Shown piece by piece: positions 18,455-26,211 of a stretch of DNA of 64,000 bases; the first letter of the stretch is position 1; each line of letters starts with the position of its first letter. The notes below the pieces were generated by a model that did not search any database, had not been told where the DNA came from, and saw only the letters and a program-made list of their open reading frames with translations. A program made the translations under genes and the position numbers. The DNA comes from Dechloromonas denitrificans (GTDB lineage Bacteria; Pseudomonadota; Gammaproteobacteria; Burkholderiales; Rhodocyclaceae), in assembly GCF_020510685.1 (NCBI RefSeq), contig NZ_CP075185.1, positions 930,001-994,000 of the forward strand, in the 5' to 3' direction.

Positions 18455-20186
18455 TTGCGCCTATCCAGTCCTTGATAATGTTGGCAACAGCCTTCGAGTC
18501 GGTCTGTGCAAAGTCGCGCGCTTTCTGGACCTTGGCGGCGTAGGAGTCGATCCGCACGTCGGTCGCCCCTTCCTCGCCCTCTTCGCCGAGCACGTCGCCG
18601 ATCCCGGTGAACATGCCGGTACCGCCTTCTTCTTCCGCCTTCGGTGGCGGCGGGAACATCGTTTTCAGTGTGGGCTGGATGATCTTCAGGTAGAGGAAGG
18701 TAATGATCGCGGCAATAATCAGATATTTGAAAATATCCTTGGCGTAGCCGATATTTTCCGGGTCTTTCCAGATCGGCAGACCGGTTTCGCTCTTGTCGTC
18801 CGCGGTGAATGGCGCGTTGGCCACCGAAATGGTGTCGCCACGCTCCTTGCTGAAACCCATCGCTTCGCGAACCAGATCGTTGATCTGTTTCATTTCAGAG
18901 TCGGCCAACGCCTTGGTCGTGGGTTTGCCGTCTTTGCCGATATCCTTGCGATGATTGACCACTACGGCGGCCGAGAGGCGACGGATGCTGCCGATCGCCT
19001 GCTTGGTGTAGCGGATGGTCTTGTCGACTTCGTAGTTGATCGTCGCGTTCTTGCTGGTGCTGATTGGCTGGCCGGCGGCATTGAGCGGCGCAGTGATGCC
19101 GCTGACATCGATCTTGCCTTGGGCGTCGCCCGGTTTGGTCGGCGGGGTGGGCGTGGTTCCGGTGGCCGGCTGCGTCAGCGGCGCGGTCGCCGGTACCGGG
19201 GGCTGGTTGGTCAAGGCGCCGGGAACGCCGCCGGCTGCCTGATTGACGCTGGCGGTCTCATTGTTTTGCTGGCTACGGATACTGCTGCTATCCGGCGTGC
19301 TGTTGGGGCGGAAGCTTTCGGCGGTTTGCTCGCTCTGCGAAAAATCGAGGTCGGCGGCTACCTGGACCTTGAAATTCTCGTTGCCCAGCAGGGGTTTCAG
19401 GATTTCCTCAATGCGTTTGATGATGCCGTCTTCGACTTCCCGCACATATTTGACTTGTACCGGGTCAAGTCCGGCTTCGGTCAGCTTGCTCTTGAGCTGC
19501 GAGAGCAGCGCGCCGTTCTGGTCGATGACCGTCACGTTGGCCATCGGGAGTTGCGGCACGCTCGACGAAATCAGGTGAGCGATGCCGGCGATCTGCCCAT
19601 TGTCCAAGGTCCGGCCGGGGTAGAGGTTGAGCATGACCGAGGCAGTCGGTTTTTGTTCTTCGCGAACAAAAACCGAGGGCTTGGGAATCGCCAGATGCAC
19701 CCGTGCCGTCTGGACCGAGCCGATCGATTGAATGGTTCGGGCCAGTTCGCCTTCAAGGCCGCGCTGGTAGTTGACCTGCTCGGCAAACTGGCTTGTGCCG
19801 AATTTCTGGTTTTCCATCAATTCGAAGCCGACCAGTCCGCCGCGCGGCAAGCCCTGGGTGGCCAGTTTCAGACGTACTTCATGAACGCGTTCGGCGGGCA
19901 CCAGCAAGGAGCCGTTGTCGCTGTAACGGTGCGGAACATTCTGTGTTTCAAGAATGGCGACGATGGCGCCACCGTCTTTTTCCGTCAGGTTGGAAAACAG
20001 GACTTTCCAGTCCGGCTGCCGACTCCAGAGTATGGAACCGACAATAACGGCAACAATGGCAGCCACCGCCACCATGAATATGATCTTTTGCTGATCGCCT
20101 AGCCGGTTAAACGCCTCGCGCAGACGCTCGGCCGGGTTTGCGCCCGGTGCGGTTCCTGCCGTCGTTTCAGTTGTTGCTGCCATCAA
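18444..20186 (-). CDS. fliF: Flagellar MS-ring protein FliF
   Basis: Builds the MS ring in the inner membrane, the base for rod and C-ring. The 580-aa product has membrane helix 1 at about residues 34-54 (KIIFMVAVAAIVAVIVGSIL), ring-building domains with LPRGGLVGFELMENQKFGTS and ARVHLAIPKPSVFVREEQKP, a Pro/Thr-rich linker (about 300-350), membrane helix 2 near residues 470-487, and a C-terminal FliG-binding tail (AKVQKARDFAQTDSKAVANI). It is the first gene of this minus-strand run. Confidence 0.97.
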   Translation of the reverse strand: MMAATTETTAGTAPGANPAERLREAFNRLGDQQKIIFMVAVAAIVAVIVGSILWSRQPDWKVLFSNLTEKDGGAIVAILETQNVPHRYSDNGSLLVPAERVHEVRLKLATQGLPRGGLVGFELMENQKFGTSQFAEQVNYQRGLEGELARTIQSIGSVQTARVHLAIPKPSVFVREEQKPTASVMLNLYPGRTLDNGQIAGIAHLISSSVPQLPMANVTVIDQNGALLSQLKSKLTEAGLDPVQVKYVREVEDGIIKRIEEILKPLLGNENFKVQVAADLDFSQSEQTAESFRPNSTPDSSSIRSQQNNETASVNQAAGGVPGALTNQPPVPATAPLTQPATGTTPTPPTKPGDAQGKIDVSGITAPLNAAGQPISTSKNATINYEVDKTIRYTKQAIGSIRRLSAAVVVNHRKDIGKDGKPTTKALADSEMKQINDLVREAMGFSKERGDTISVANAPFTADDKSETGLPIWKDPENIGYAKDIFKYLIIAAIITFLYLKIIQPTLKTMFPPPPKAEEEGGTGMFTGIGDVLGEEGEEGATDVRIDSYAAKVQKARDFAQTDSKAVANIIKDWIGANGG

Positions 20187-20219
20187 AGCCCGGTCAAATT
20201 GCGGTGAAACAGAAGAAGA

Positions 20220-20235
20220 ATCAATTGAGAAGCCA
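20220..20235 (-). promoter_or_regulatory. Possible sigma54-type promoter upstream of fliF
   Basis: On the minus strand TGGCTTCTCAATTGAT resembles TGGCACG-N4-TTGCW but has GA in place of the usually invariant GC at -12. It lies 34 bases upstream of fliF in the 105-base divergent gap to the kinase gene. fliF operons are RpoN/FlrA- or FlrC-controlled in Vibrio-like hierarchies. On the + strand the same gap holds a weak TTGAGA / AATATT pair that could serve the kinase gene. Confidence 0.35.
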
Positions 20236-20291
20236 AATTACCCTAGAAATATTCTACTATTACCAGCGCTGAATTCCCCCTATCTTTTTCA

Positions 20292-21494
20292 ATGCCCACC
20301 CCGCAGGCTGCTGCCGCCACTCTAGATTCCGAAGCCAAGACCGCCGAGTTGCAGCGGGCCTTTGCCATGTTCAACCAAGTCTCGGTCGAGTTGACGCAGG
20401 CATATGAAGCTTTGCAGGCCCGCGTTACCTCGCTGACCGAGGAGTTGGCCATCGCTAATGGTGAGTTACGGCGGCAGTATCAGGAAAAGGAAGCGTTGTC
20501 CGAGCGGCTTTCATCGCTGCTCGATGCGTTGCCGGCGGGGGTGGTGTTGCTTGATCCGTCGGCCGGTGTGGTTGCTGTCAATCCGGCGGCGATGTCTCTT
20601 TTTGGAACGGATATGGTCGGCCGCCATTGGGGTGACGTGGTTCGCGCCTGTCTCGAGCCGACATTGACGGTCGGTGAATGGCAGCTGGGTGAGCGGCGTG
20701 TCTCGATTGCCGAAAGCATGCTCGCGTCGGCAGGCGGAAAGATTCTGCTGATTCATGATGTAACCGCTGCGCACCGGATGAAAACCGAGCTTGAGCGCAA
20801 TCAACGGCTGGCGGCGATGGGCGAAATGGCTGCGTCGCTGGCGCACCAACTGCGCACGCCGTTGGCGGCGGCCCTGCTTTATACCGCCAATCTCGGGCAG
20901 GCCGGGGTGCCCGATGAGGCGCGGGTCCGCTTTTCCGAAAAAGCGAGCGGGCAACTGCGGCGCCTCGAACGGCTGATTCAGGATGTGCTGTTGTTCGCGC
21001 GCGGCGAAAGCATCGGTCGCGACGTGATTCCGGTCAGCGACTTGCTTGCCGAGGCCGCTCAAACCGTCGAGCCCTTGATGCGCGAGCATGGCCTGGTGTT
21101 TGCTCTAGTCGACAGTTGCGATGGGGCGCAAATGGTCGGCAGTCGCAAGGCGCTGTTCGGCGCCTTGGTCAACCTGCTGGAGAACGCCATGCAGGCGACG
21201 CCTGCCGGCGGCAAAATTTGCCTCACCGGCAATCGACGCGGCGATCTGCTGGCTCTGGGGGTGCGCGATAGCGGCCCGGGGATTTCCCGGGAAACGCAGG
21301 CGCGTATTTTTGAGCCATTCTTCACCACCAAGGGGCAGGGGACCGGCCTTGGTCTGGCCATCGCTCTTGGTGTGGCACGTGCTCATGGCGGAGCGATTGA
21401 GGTGTTTTCCGAACCCGGCGAAGGGGCCGAGTTCATAGTTACGCTGCCGCTCGGTTCGGCAGAGATCGGGATTGAGGAAAATGGCGGAACATAG
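20292..21494 (+). CDS. flrB: FlrB/FleS-type sensor histidine kinase
   Basis: Cytoplasmic kinase that phosphorylates the adjacent sigma54 activator in the flagellar hierarchy. The 400-aa product has no membrane segment: a helical N-terminus (to about 70), a PAS-like domain (about 72-160), the H-box ASLAHQLRTP with probable phospho-acceptor His185, then NLLENAMQAT (N-box), DSGPGIS and GLGLAIALG (G-boxes). This fits FlrB of Vibrio and FleS of Pseudomonas. The stop overlaps the next gene by 14 bases. The start lacks a clear ribosome site. Confidence 0.9.
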   Translation: MPTPQAAAATLDSEAKTAELQRAFAMFNQVSVELTQAYEALQARVTSLTEELAIANGELRRQYQEKEALSERLSSLLDALPAGVVLLDPSAGVVAVNPAAMSLFGTDMVGRHWGDVVRACLEPTLTVGEWQLGERRVSIAESMLASAGGKILLIHDVTAAHRMKTELERNQRLAAMGEMAASLAHQLRTPLAAALLYTANLGQAGVPDEARVRFSEKASGQLRRLERLIQDVLLFARGESIGRDVIPVSDLLAEAAQTVEPLMREHGLVFALVDSCDGAQMVGSRKALFGALVNLLENAMQATPAGGKICLTGNRRGDLLALGVRDSGPGISRETQARIFEPFFTTKGQGTGLGLAIALGVARAHGGAIEVFSEPGEGAEFIVTLPLGSAEIGIEENGGT

Positions 21495-22851
21495 CTTGCC
21501 GATTCTGGTGGTCGAAGACGATCCCAGCCTGCGCGAAGCAATTGGCGATACCCTGGAACTGGCCGGGCGCCCATACGTGGCGGTTGACGGCGGGGCTGCC
21601 GCGTTGAAGGTGTTGGGAGAGCAGGCTTTTTCCATCGTTGTCAGCGACGTCCGCATGATGCCGATGGACGGAATCGCGCTACTCAAGGAAATTCGTTTGC
21701 GCTTGCCGCATCTGCCGGTGGTGCTGATGACGGCGTATGCCGAAGTCGACAAGGCGGTCGATGCGATGCGTTCCGGCGCCTGCGACTTCCTGCTCAAGCC
21801 CTTTGAGCCACAAGCCCTGCTGGCGCACATCAACAAATACGAGTTGCCGGAAACTGGCGAGTCGGCGGGTGTCGTCGCCATCGATCCGGTTAGTCGCGAG
21901 TTGTTCGCCATTGCCCAACGCGTCGCGCAAACTGATGCAACGGTATTGCTGACCGGTGAATCGGGGGTTGGCAAGGAGGTGGTGGCGCGTTTTATCCACC
22001 GCAATTCGGCGCGCAAGGACGGCCCGTTCGTTGCCATCAACTGCGCGGCGATTCCCGATAGCCTGCTCGAAGCGACACTGTTCGGTTATGAAAAGGGCGC
22101 ATTTACCGGTGCGCAGCAAGCTCAGGCGGGCAAATTCGAGCAGGCGCAGGATGGCACGCTGTTGCTCGATGAAGTCACTGAAATGCCGATGAGTCTGCAG
22201 GCCAAACTGTTGCGTGTCCTGCAGGAGCGCGAGGTGGAGCGGGTCGGTGGCAAGAAGCCGGTGCCGCTGAATATCCGCATCATTGCCACCTCCAACCGCG
22301 AAATGGCTGAGGCCGTTGCCAAAGGCGTCTTTCGTGAGGATCTCTACTACCGCCTCAATGTTTTTCCGGTGGCGATTCCTGGGTTGCGGCAGCGGCGCGG
22401 GGATATCGTTGCCATCGCCCGACATTTCGTTGTCGAACATGGTGGCCGCTTCGGGCGTTCCGGGGTTTCGCTTTCGCCAGCCGCCGAGCTTGCTCTGACG
22501 GCCCATGACTGGCCCGGCAATGTACGCGAACTGGAAAATGTCATCCAGCGGGCATTGATTCTCTCGACTGGTCCGACGATTGGCACCGAACATCTGAATC
22601 TCGTGGCGAAAACGTCGCCGGGGGCTGCGATGATTCAGGTGCCGCTTGGCGATGTGGGGTCTGCAGCCGGGCTAACGGAAGTCGAGAAAAGGGCCGATAA
22701 TATGAAAGACTTGGAGCGCGACCATATCCTGCGTACCCTCACGGAGGTCGGTGGTTCGCGCAAGATGGCGATTGAACGATTGGGGATTTCCGAACGGACT
22801 TTGCGCTACAAGTTGCAGCAGTACCGTGATGAAGGATTTTTCAAGGACTGA
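21481..22851 (+). CDS. flrC: FlrC/FleR-type sigma54-dependent response regulator
   Basis: Enhancer-binding activator of class III flagellar genes. The ATG at 21481 (456 aa) has GAGG just upstream; a TTG nine bases earlier is less likely. Domains: receiver (residues 8-120) with probable phospho-acceptor Asp56 and KPFEP; AAA+ domain (about 135-365) with Walker A GESGVGKE (159-166) and the sigma54 loop GAFTGA (206-211); and a Fis-type HTH at the C-terminus (SRKMAIERLGISERTLRYKL). The neighbouring sigma54-type promoters at fliE and fliK are its likely targets. Confidence 0.93.
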   Translation: MAEHSLPILVVEDDPSLREAIGDTLELAGRPYVAVDGGAAALKVLGEQAFSIVVSDVRMMPMDGIALLKEIRLRLPHLPVVLMTAYAEVDKAVDAMRSGACDFLLKPFEPQALLAHINKYELPETGESAGVVAIDPVSRELFAIAQRVAQTDATVLLTGESGVGKEVVARFIHRNSARKDGPFVAINCAAIPDSLLEATLFGYEKGAFTGAQQAQAGKFEQAQDGTLLLDEVTEMPMSLQAKLLRVLQEREVERVGGKKPVPLNIRIIATSNREMAEAVAKGVFREDLYYRLNVFPVAIPGLRQRRGDIVAIARHFVVEHGGRFGRSGVSLSPAAELALTAHDWPGNVRELENVIQRALILSTGPTIGTEHLNLVAKTSPGAAMIQVPLGDVGSAAGLTEVEKRADNMKDLERDHILRTLTEVGGSRKMAIERLGISERTLRYKLQQYRDEGFFKD

Positions 22852-22854
22852 TTC

Positions 22855-22870
22855 TGGCCTGAAAATTGCT
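22855..22870 (+). promoter_or_regulatory. Sigma54 (RpoN)-type promoter upstream of fliE
   Basis: TGGCCTGAAAATTGCT matches TGGCACG-N4-TTGCW with GG and GC correctly spaced. It starts 4 bases after the flrC stop and ends 30 bases before the fliE ATG, leaving room for a start site and the AGGAGC ribosome site. fliE is an RpoN-dependent gene in Vibrio and Pseudomonas. Confidence 0.75.
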
Positions 22871-22900
22871 GGTAGTTGGCCAAGGTTTTAGGAGCTGAAA

Positions 22901-23221
22901 ATGGATACCCAAGGGATTGAACAAATGTTGAGCGTGTTGCGGACGACCGCCGCACAGGCCTCCGGCAAGGCTGCGGAAAGCGCGCCAGCGGCTAGCGCTG
23001 CCGACTTTGCCCAGGTTCTGCAAAGCTCCATTAACAAGGTTAACCAGACCCAGCAACAGGCTGATCAGATGGCGGAAAAACTTGCCGCCGGCGATACCAG
23101 TCAGAATTTGCATGAAGTGATGATTGCCTTGCAGACGGCCAGTATCTCTTTCCAGGAAATGGTCCAAGTGCGTAACAAACTCGTCACGGCCTATCAAGAC
23201 GTGATGAACATGCAGGTCTAG
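22901..23221 (+). CDS. fliE: Flagellar hook-basal body protein FliE
   Basis: Links the MS ring to the proximal rod. The 106-aa product has the FliE profile: a variable Ala-rich N-terminus (DTQGIEQMLSVLRTTAAQAS), ADFAQVLQSSINKVNQTQQQ, and the conserved C-terminal half with LHEVMIALQTASISFQEMVQ and VRNKLVTAYQDVMNMQV. AGGAGC lies 6 bases before the ATG. It appears to be a single-gene unit behind its own promoter, and its stop overlaps the stop of the opposite PilZ gene. Confidence 0.96.
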   Translation: MDTQGIEQMLSVLRTTAAQASGKAAESAPAASAADFAQVLQSSINKVNQTQQQADQMAEKLAAGDTSQNLHEVMIALQTASISFQEMVQVRNKLVTAYQDVMNMQV

Positions 23222-24012
23222 TCGGCCAGCCCGGAGTCCTTGGCCTTGCGCTCGCGCTCGATGCGCGCAATGTAGCGTTCGATGAACGCCAGGCGGATGC
23301 CTGGCAAATTGACAAATTCGCAGCCGATGCGCAAATTGTGCTCGCCGTTGCGGTCAGACATTTCGACTGTTTTGCGGACACGCAAATTTACCTGAATGAC
23401 CCCTTCTTCCGGAATTTCCAGGCGGCATTGCTGAAATAGCGCATCGCGACGAAAGTGCTCGGCAAGTGCTGTCGCTCCAACCAGGCAAATGCCGCCACCG
23501 CTGATGTCGGATAGGGTCAGTTCGAAGGTCTTCAGTATTCCATCCGTGCCGTGGGCGGCCAGTTTGCAATGTATCGGGTTGGCCAACGGTGGTTCGAGGC
23601 GAAAGAACTCCCGCCGTTGCAGGCGCAGGATTGCATCGGGAATGGGCGCCGCCAGTACGCTCTGGTCTTGATGCTTGGTGTACTTTAAAGCGGGTAAGCG
23701 TATTTGTATCTTGACGCGATCCAGCTTGGTTACCAATGTGATTTGCCGGGCGCTTTGGGCGCTGTCGTTACCTTTGTCGTCATTGGCCGGGTCGAGAAAG
23801 ATATTGCCGGTCGACTCGTCGATCGCCACTATCGACGTCGGGAAAAATTGCTGGCCCTCGTTGATGTAGGCCGTGAAGATGCTGTGCCGTTTGGCCAGTA
23901 GGTTGAGGTAAAAGAGAACCTCTTGTTGGCTGTCGAGAAGAAACTGGGCAAATACTTCCCGGTGGTCGATTTCGAAATCGGGTGTGGCGAGTTCTTCGGA
24001 AATTGGCGGCAT
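23218..24012 (-). CDS. PilZ-domain flagellar brake protein (YcgR-type)
   Basis: Cyclic-di-GMP effector that slows the flagellar motor. The 264-aa product has an N-terminal YcgR-like beta domain (about residues 15-120) and a C-terminal PilZ domain (about 130-250) with both c-di-GMP motifs: RREFFR (RxxxR) near residue 133 and DISGGG (DxSxxG) near residue 168. It is the last gene of the late minus-strand block, converging with fliE. The name YcgR is by architecture; the N-terminal domain is only loosely similar by eye. Confidence 0.88.
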   Translation of the reverse strand: MPPISEELATPDFEIDHREVFAQFLLDSQQEVLFYLNLLAKRHSIFTAYINEGQQFFPTSIVAIDESTGNIFLDPANDDKGNDSAQSARQITLVTKLDRVKIQIRLPALKYTKHQDQSVLAAPIPDAILRLQRREFFRLEPPLANPIHCKLAAHGTDGILKTFELTLSDISGGGICLVGATALAEHFRRDALFQQCRLEIPEEGVIQVNLRVRKTVEMSDRNGEHNLRIGCEFVNLPGIRLAFIERYIARIERERKAKDSGLAD

Positions 24013-24051
24013 GCGTGTTCACGTCGACGTGGAGCCGCCAATCTTAAACCA

Positions 24052-24381
24052 TCATTCCTTGCTCGGCGGCTGTTTCAAAATATTGCTATCCGGTGGTCCG
24101 TTCAGCGGACTTTCACCATGCTCGATGCGGTACAGCCAGGCGAGCAGCTCAGCAACCGCCATGTAGAGTTCTGCCGGAATATGTTCGTCAATATTAACTT
24201 GGGTAAGCAAGGCGACGAGATCGGGTGATTCGTGCACGTAGATGCCATGCTCTTTTGCCCGGGCGATGATCTGCTCGGCAATTAACCCCTTTCCTTTGGC
24301 AACCACCCGGGGGGCTGCATCGGTTTGGCTATAGGCGAGAGCGATCGCTTCGCGAGCTTGCTTATTCTGCTGGTTGGCCAT
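24052..24381 (-). CDS. fhlB: FlhB C-terminal homologue (FhlB-type export switch protein)
   Basis: A 109-aa soluble protein matching only the cytoplasmic FlhB_C part: APRVVAKGKGLIAEQIIARA, IYVHESPDLVALL, HIPAELYMAVAELLAWLY. FlhB sets export specificity by self-cleavage at NPTH. That motif is absent here (LAYSQTD occupies the region), so this protein cannot cleave in the same way. Small FhlB proteins of this kind are known and can partly replace the FlhB C-terminus. It overlaps the upstream FliK-like gene by 20 bases. Confidence 0.85.
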   Translation of the reverse strand: MANQQNKQAREAIALAYSQTDAAPRVVAKGKGLIAEQIIARAKEHGIYVHESPDLVALLTQVNIDEHIPAELYMAVAELLAWLYRIEHGESPLNGPPDSNILKQPPSKE

Positions 24382-25489
24382 GCAGGACGAGTAGTTGCGA
24401 AAGATTCAGTCCGGCAGCTTCAAACTGTTGGCGCAATTGTTCGGCGCTGTCGCGCAGTCGCGACTCGCTGGTTTCCGATTCGGTATTCGCCGAAACGCTG
24501 ATGTTGCCGCCAGGGCGCAAGGCGAGCGTGATATCGATACCGCCCAAGGCCGGTAGTGAGAGTTTTAGTCTCGTCTGCCACTGAGTGGTGGCATTGACCT
24601 CGCTTGATCTGCCATCTTCAGGGGCTTGAGCAATCTCCCACCACATTTTCTGTCCTGGCCATACCTGGCCCTGCCAAGCAAAGCTTTGCGTCGCCAGGCC
24701 GTCGAGTTGCTGCTGTACGAGTGCTCGCAAATCGTTGGGGACCGGACTGGAGGTCTGAATATTCTGATTGGCCAAGGTGGCTTGCTCGGAACGCGGGGCG
24801 GCTGACCCTAACTCGGCGCTCAATGGCGCTTTTGTCGCTTCACCAATAATAGCCCCTGGGGCTGCTGCAAGCTGTGGCGTCGAATGTTTGCCTTGCGGCT
24901 CCTGGCGCAGGGCATCGGTGGGGAGATCTCCGGAAACCCAGCGCGCCTGGTGAGCTTCATAGAACATCCCGCTTTGCGCTAGTGCCTGCTTGAGAACCGG
25001 AGCAAGGTCTGCCGCCATTTTTGGCATGGTTTCGACCAATGCCTGATTGCCATTCAAGGGCGCCGGGGGGGCTCGTTTGCCCTCGCCGTCCAGGCCGTTC
25101 AGCAGATTGCCAATCATTTTGCCGGCTGAACTCAGGGAGGTAGTAACCGATTCCTGTGTATTTTTGGCGACAGCCGCGTCGGAGCGGTTGGCGACAACTG
25201 CCAGGGTGACTTTGCCATCGCTTTCCGCCACCTCAAGCTCAAGGCTGTCCCCCGGCTTGGCGGCGAACGGCAGGGCCAGCGTAACGTCGCGTTGCGCCAC
25301 CGTGGCCCGATAGGTGCCATTCGGCAATACCGCGAGTATTTCGGCAAAGATGCGTTGCCCGGGAACGAGATCGCTGAGCGCATCGGCAATCCGTTGGGCC
25401 GCCGGGACGGGCTGCGTCTGGCCGCCCGTCGCCAAATGCTGGTCGGGCAGGATCTGTCGCAGACTACTGGCGACATCCGGCGGGATCAT
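24362..25489 (-). CDS. FliK-like hook-length control domain protein
   Basis: The 375-aa product has low-complexity Ala/Gln-rich middle segments and a C-terminal Flg_hook-like domain (LKLSLPALGGIDITLALRPG, then RLRDSAEQLRQQFEAAGLNL). It therefore resembles FliK, but a separate canonical fliK lies at 13735-14802. The overlap with fliT (ATGA) and with fhlB suggests a co-translated unit. FliK talking to FlhB_C is known, so a FliK-like/FhlB pair may be a second substrate-switch module; that is inference. Confidence 0.75.
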   Translation of the reverse strand: MIPPDVASSLRQILPDQHLATGGQTQPVPAAQRIADALSDLVPGQRIFAEILAVLPNGTYRATVAQRDVTLALPFAAKPGDSLELEVAESDGKVTLAVVANRSDAAVAKNTQESVTTSLSSAGKMIGNLLNGLDGEGKRAPPAPLNGNQALVETMPKMAADLAPVLKQALAQSGMFYEAHQARWVSGDLPTDALRQEPQGKHSTPQLAAAPGAIIGEATKAPLSAELGSAAPRSEQATLANQNIQTSSPVPNDLRALVQQQLDGLATQSFAWQGQVWPGQKMWWEIAQAPEDGRSSEVNATTQWQTRLKLSLPALGGIDITLALRPGGNISVSANTESETSESRLRDSAEQLRQQFEAAGLNLSQLLVLHGQPAE

Positions 25490-25812
25490 GATTTAACGGA
25501 GGGGAGTTTGGCGCCCGAGAATGCGTTGATCAACGGGGTAATTTGATCCATGCGATCTTTGCATAGACTCATCACAACCTTGTGTACCGTCAGGAGTTCC
25601 GTGACTCGATTGCGGTAGGTCGCGGTATATCGGAGAGCCGGGGGCATTTCCTGAACGGCCTCGGAGGCCGTGCGAAATGCCGCCTCCAGCCCTTCGATCT
25701 GCTCCCATTTTCCGTTCTCTGCAGCATCCTGCAAATTTTTCAGTACGCTAGCAAGTTGATCAAGTGCGGAAGTCTTGCTTGCCGAGAGGCTAGAGATTTT
25801 GGCCACCCCCAT
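25486..25812 (-). CDS. fliT: FliT-like flagellar chaperone
   Basis: Small helical protein in the FliT position behind fliS. I use the ATG at 25812 (108 aa) because the longer frame would run deep into fliS. The sequence is mostly helical (SALDQLASVLKNLQDAAENG, VTELLTVHKVVMSLCKDRMD) with no other recognisable motif. FliT binds FliD and regulates class III genes in enterics; FliT proteins are weakly conserved and the name rests mainly on size, helicity and gene order. Confidence 0.65.
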   Translation of the reverse strand: MGVAKISSLSASKTSALDQLASVLKNLQDAAENGKWEQIEGLEAAFRTASEAVQEMPPALRYTATYRNRVTELLTVHKVVMSLCKDRMDQITPLINAFSGAKLPSVKS

Positions 25813-26200
25813 TTTTGATGTTCTGGCCCATCTCGCGCCAGGCGCCACCAATTTCTTCGAGCAGGGCTTGCACTTCATCGACGGCGGGCACATCCATGTG
25901 CACATTGGCATGGATGAGGCGCTGGATCATGTAGTCGTAAATCGCCTTCAGGTTGATCGCCAGTTCGCCGCCGGCTTCGACGTTCAGACTGGCGGACAAT
26001 CCATCGGCGATGATGGCGATGGCCTTGACGATGGCGTCCGATTTGCCCGGGTAGTCATTTATCCCCATCTTCGCCTTGGCCTGATCCAAGGCAACATTGG
26101 CGCCCTCAAACAGTAGAAGGATCAGTCGATGGGGATCGGAGCCGCGAATGTCTGCTTCACTGTCCATTTGCTTGTATGACGCGATCGGGTTTGAAAACAT
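25790..26200 (-). CDS. fliS: Flagellin export chaperone FliS
   Basis: Cytosolic chaperone that binds flagellin and keeps it export-competent. The 136-aa product has the N-terminal YKQMDSEADIRGSDPHRLIL pattern (Y-x-Q and SPxxLI-like) and GANVALDQAKAKMGINDYPG, typical of FliS. It lies 11 bases after fliD and overlaps the fliT-like gene by 23 bases. Confidence 0.94.
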   Translation of the reverse strand: MFSNPIASYKQMDSEADIRGSDPHRLILLLFEGANVALDQAKAKMGINDYPGKSDAIVKAIAIIADGLSASLNVEAGGELAINLKAIYDYMIQRLIHANVHMDVPAVDEVQALLEEIGGAWREMGQNIKNGGGQNL

Positions 26201-26211
26201 GGTTTCGTAGC

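Noticed and set aside
21472..21480. TTG start three codons upstream for the sigma54 activator
   Set aside because: The ATG at 21481 has a well-spaced GAGG and fits the usual receiver-domain N-terminus.
22151..22166. TGGCACG followed by TTGCT inside flrC
   Set aside because: Spacing between GG and GC is 9, not 10, and the bases encode the conserved GTLLLDE Walker B region.
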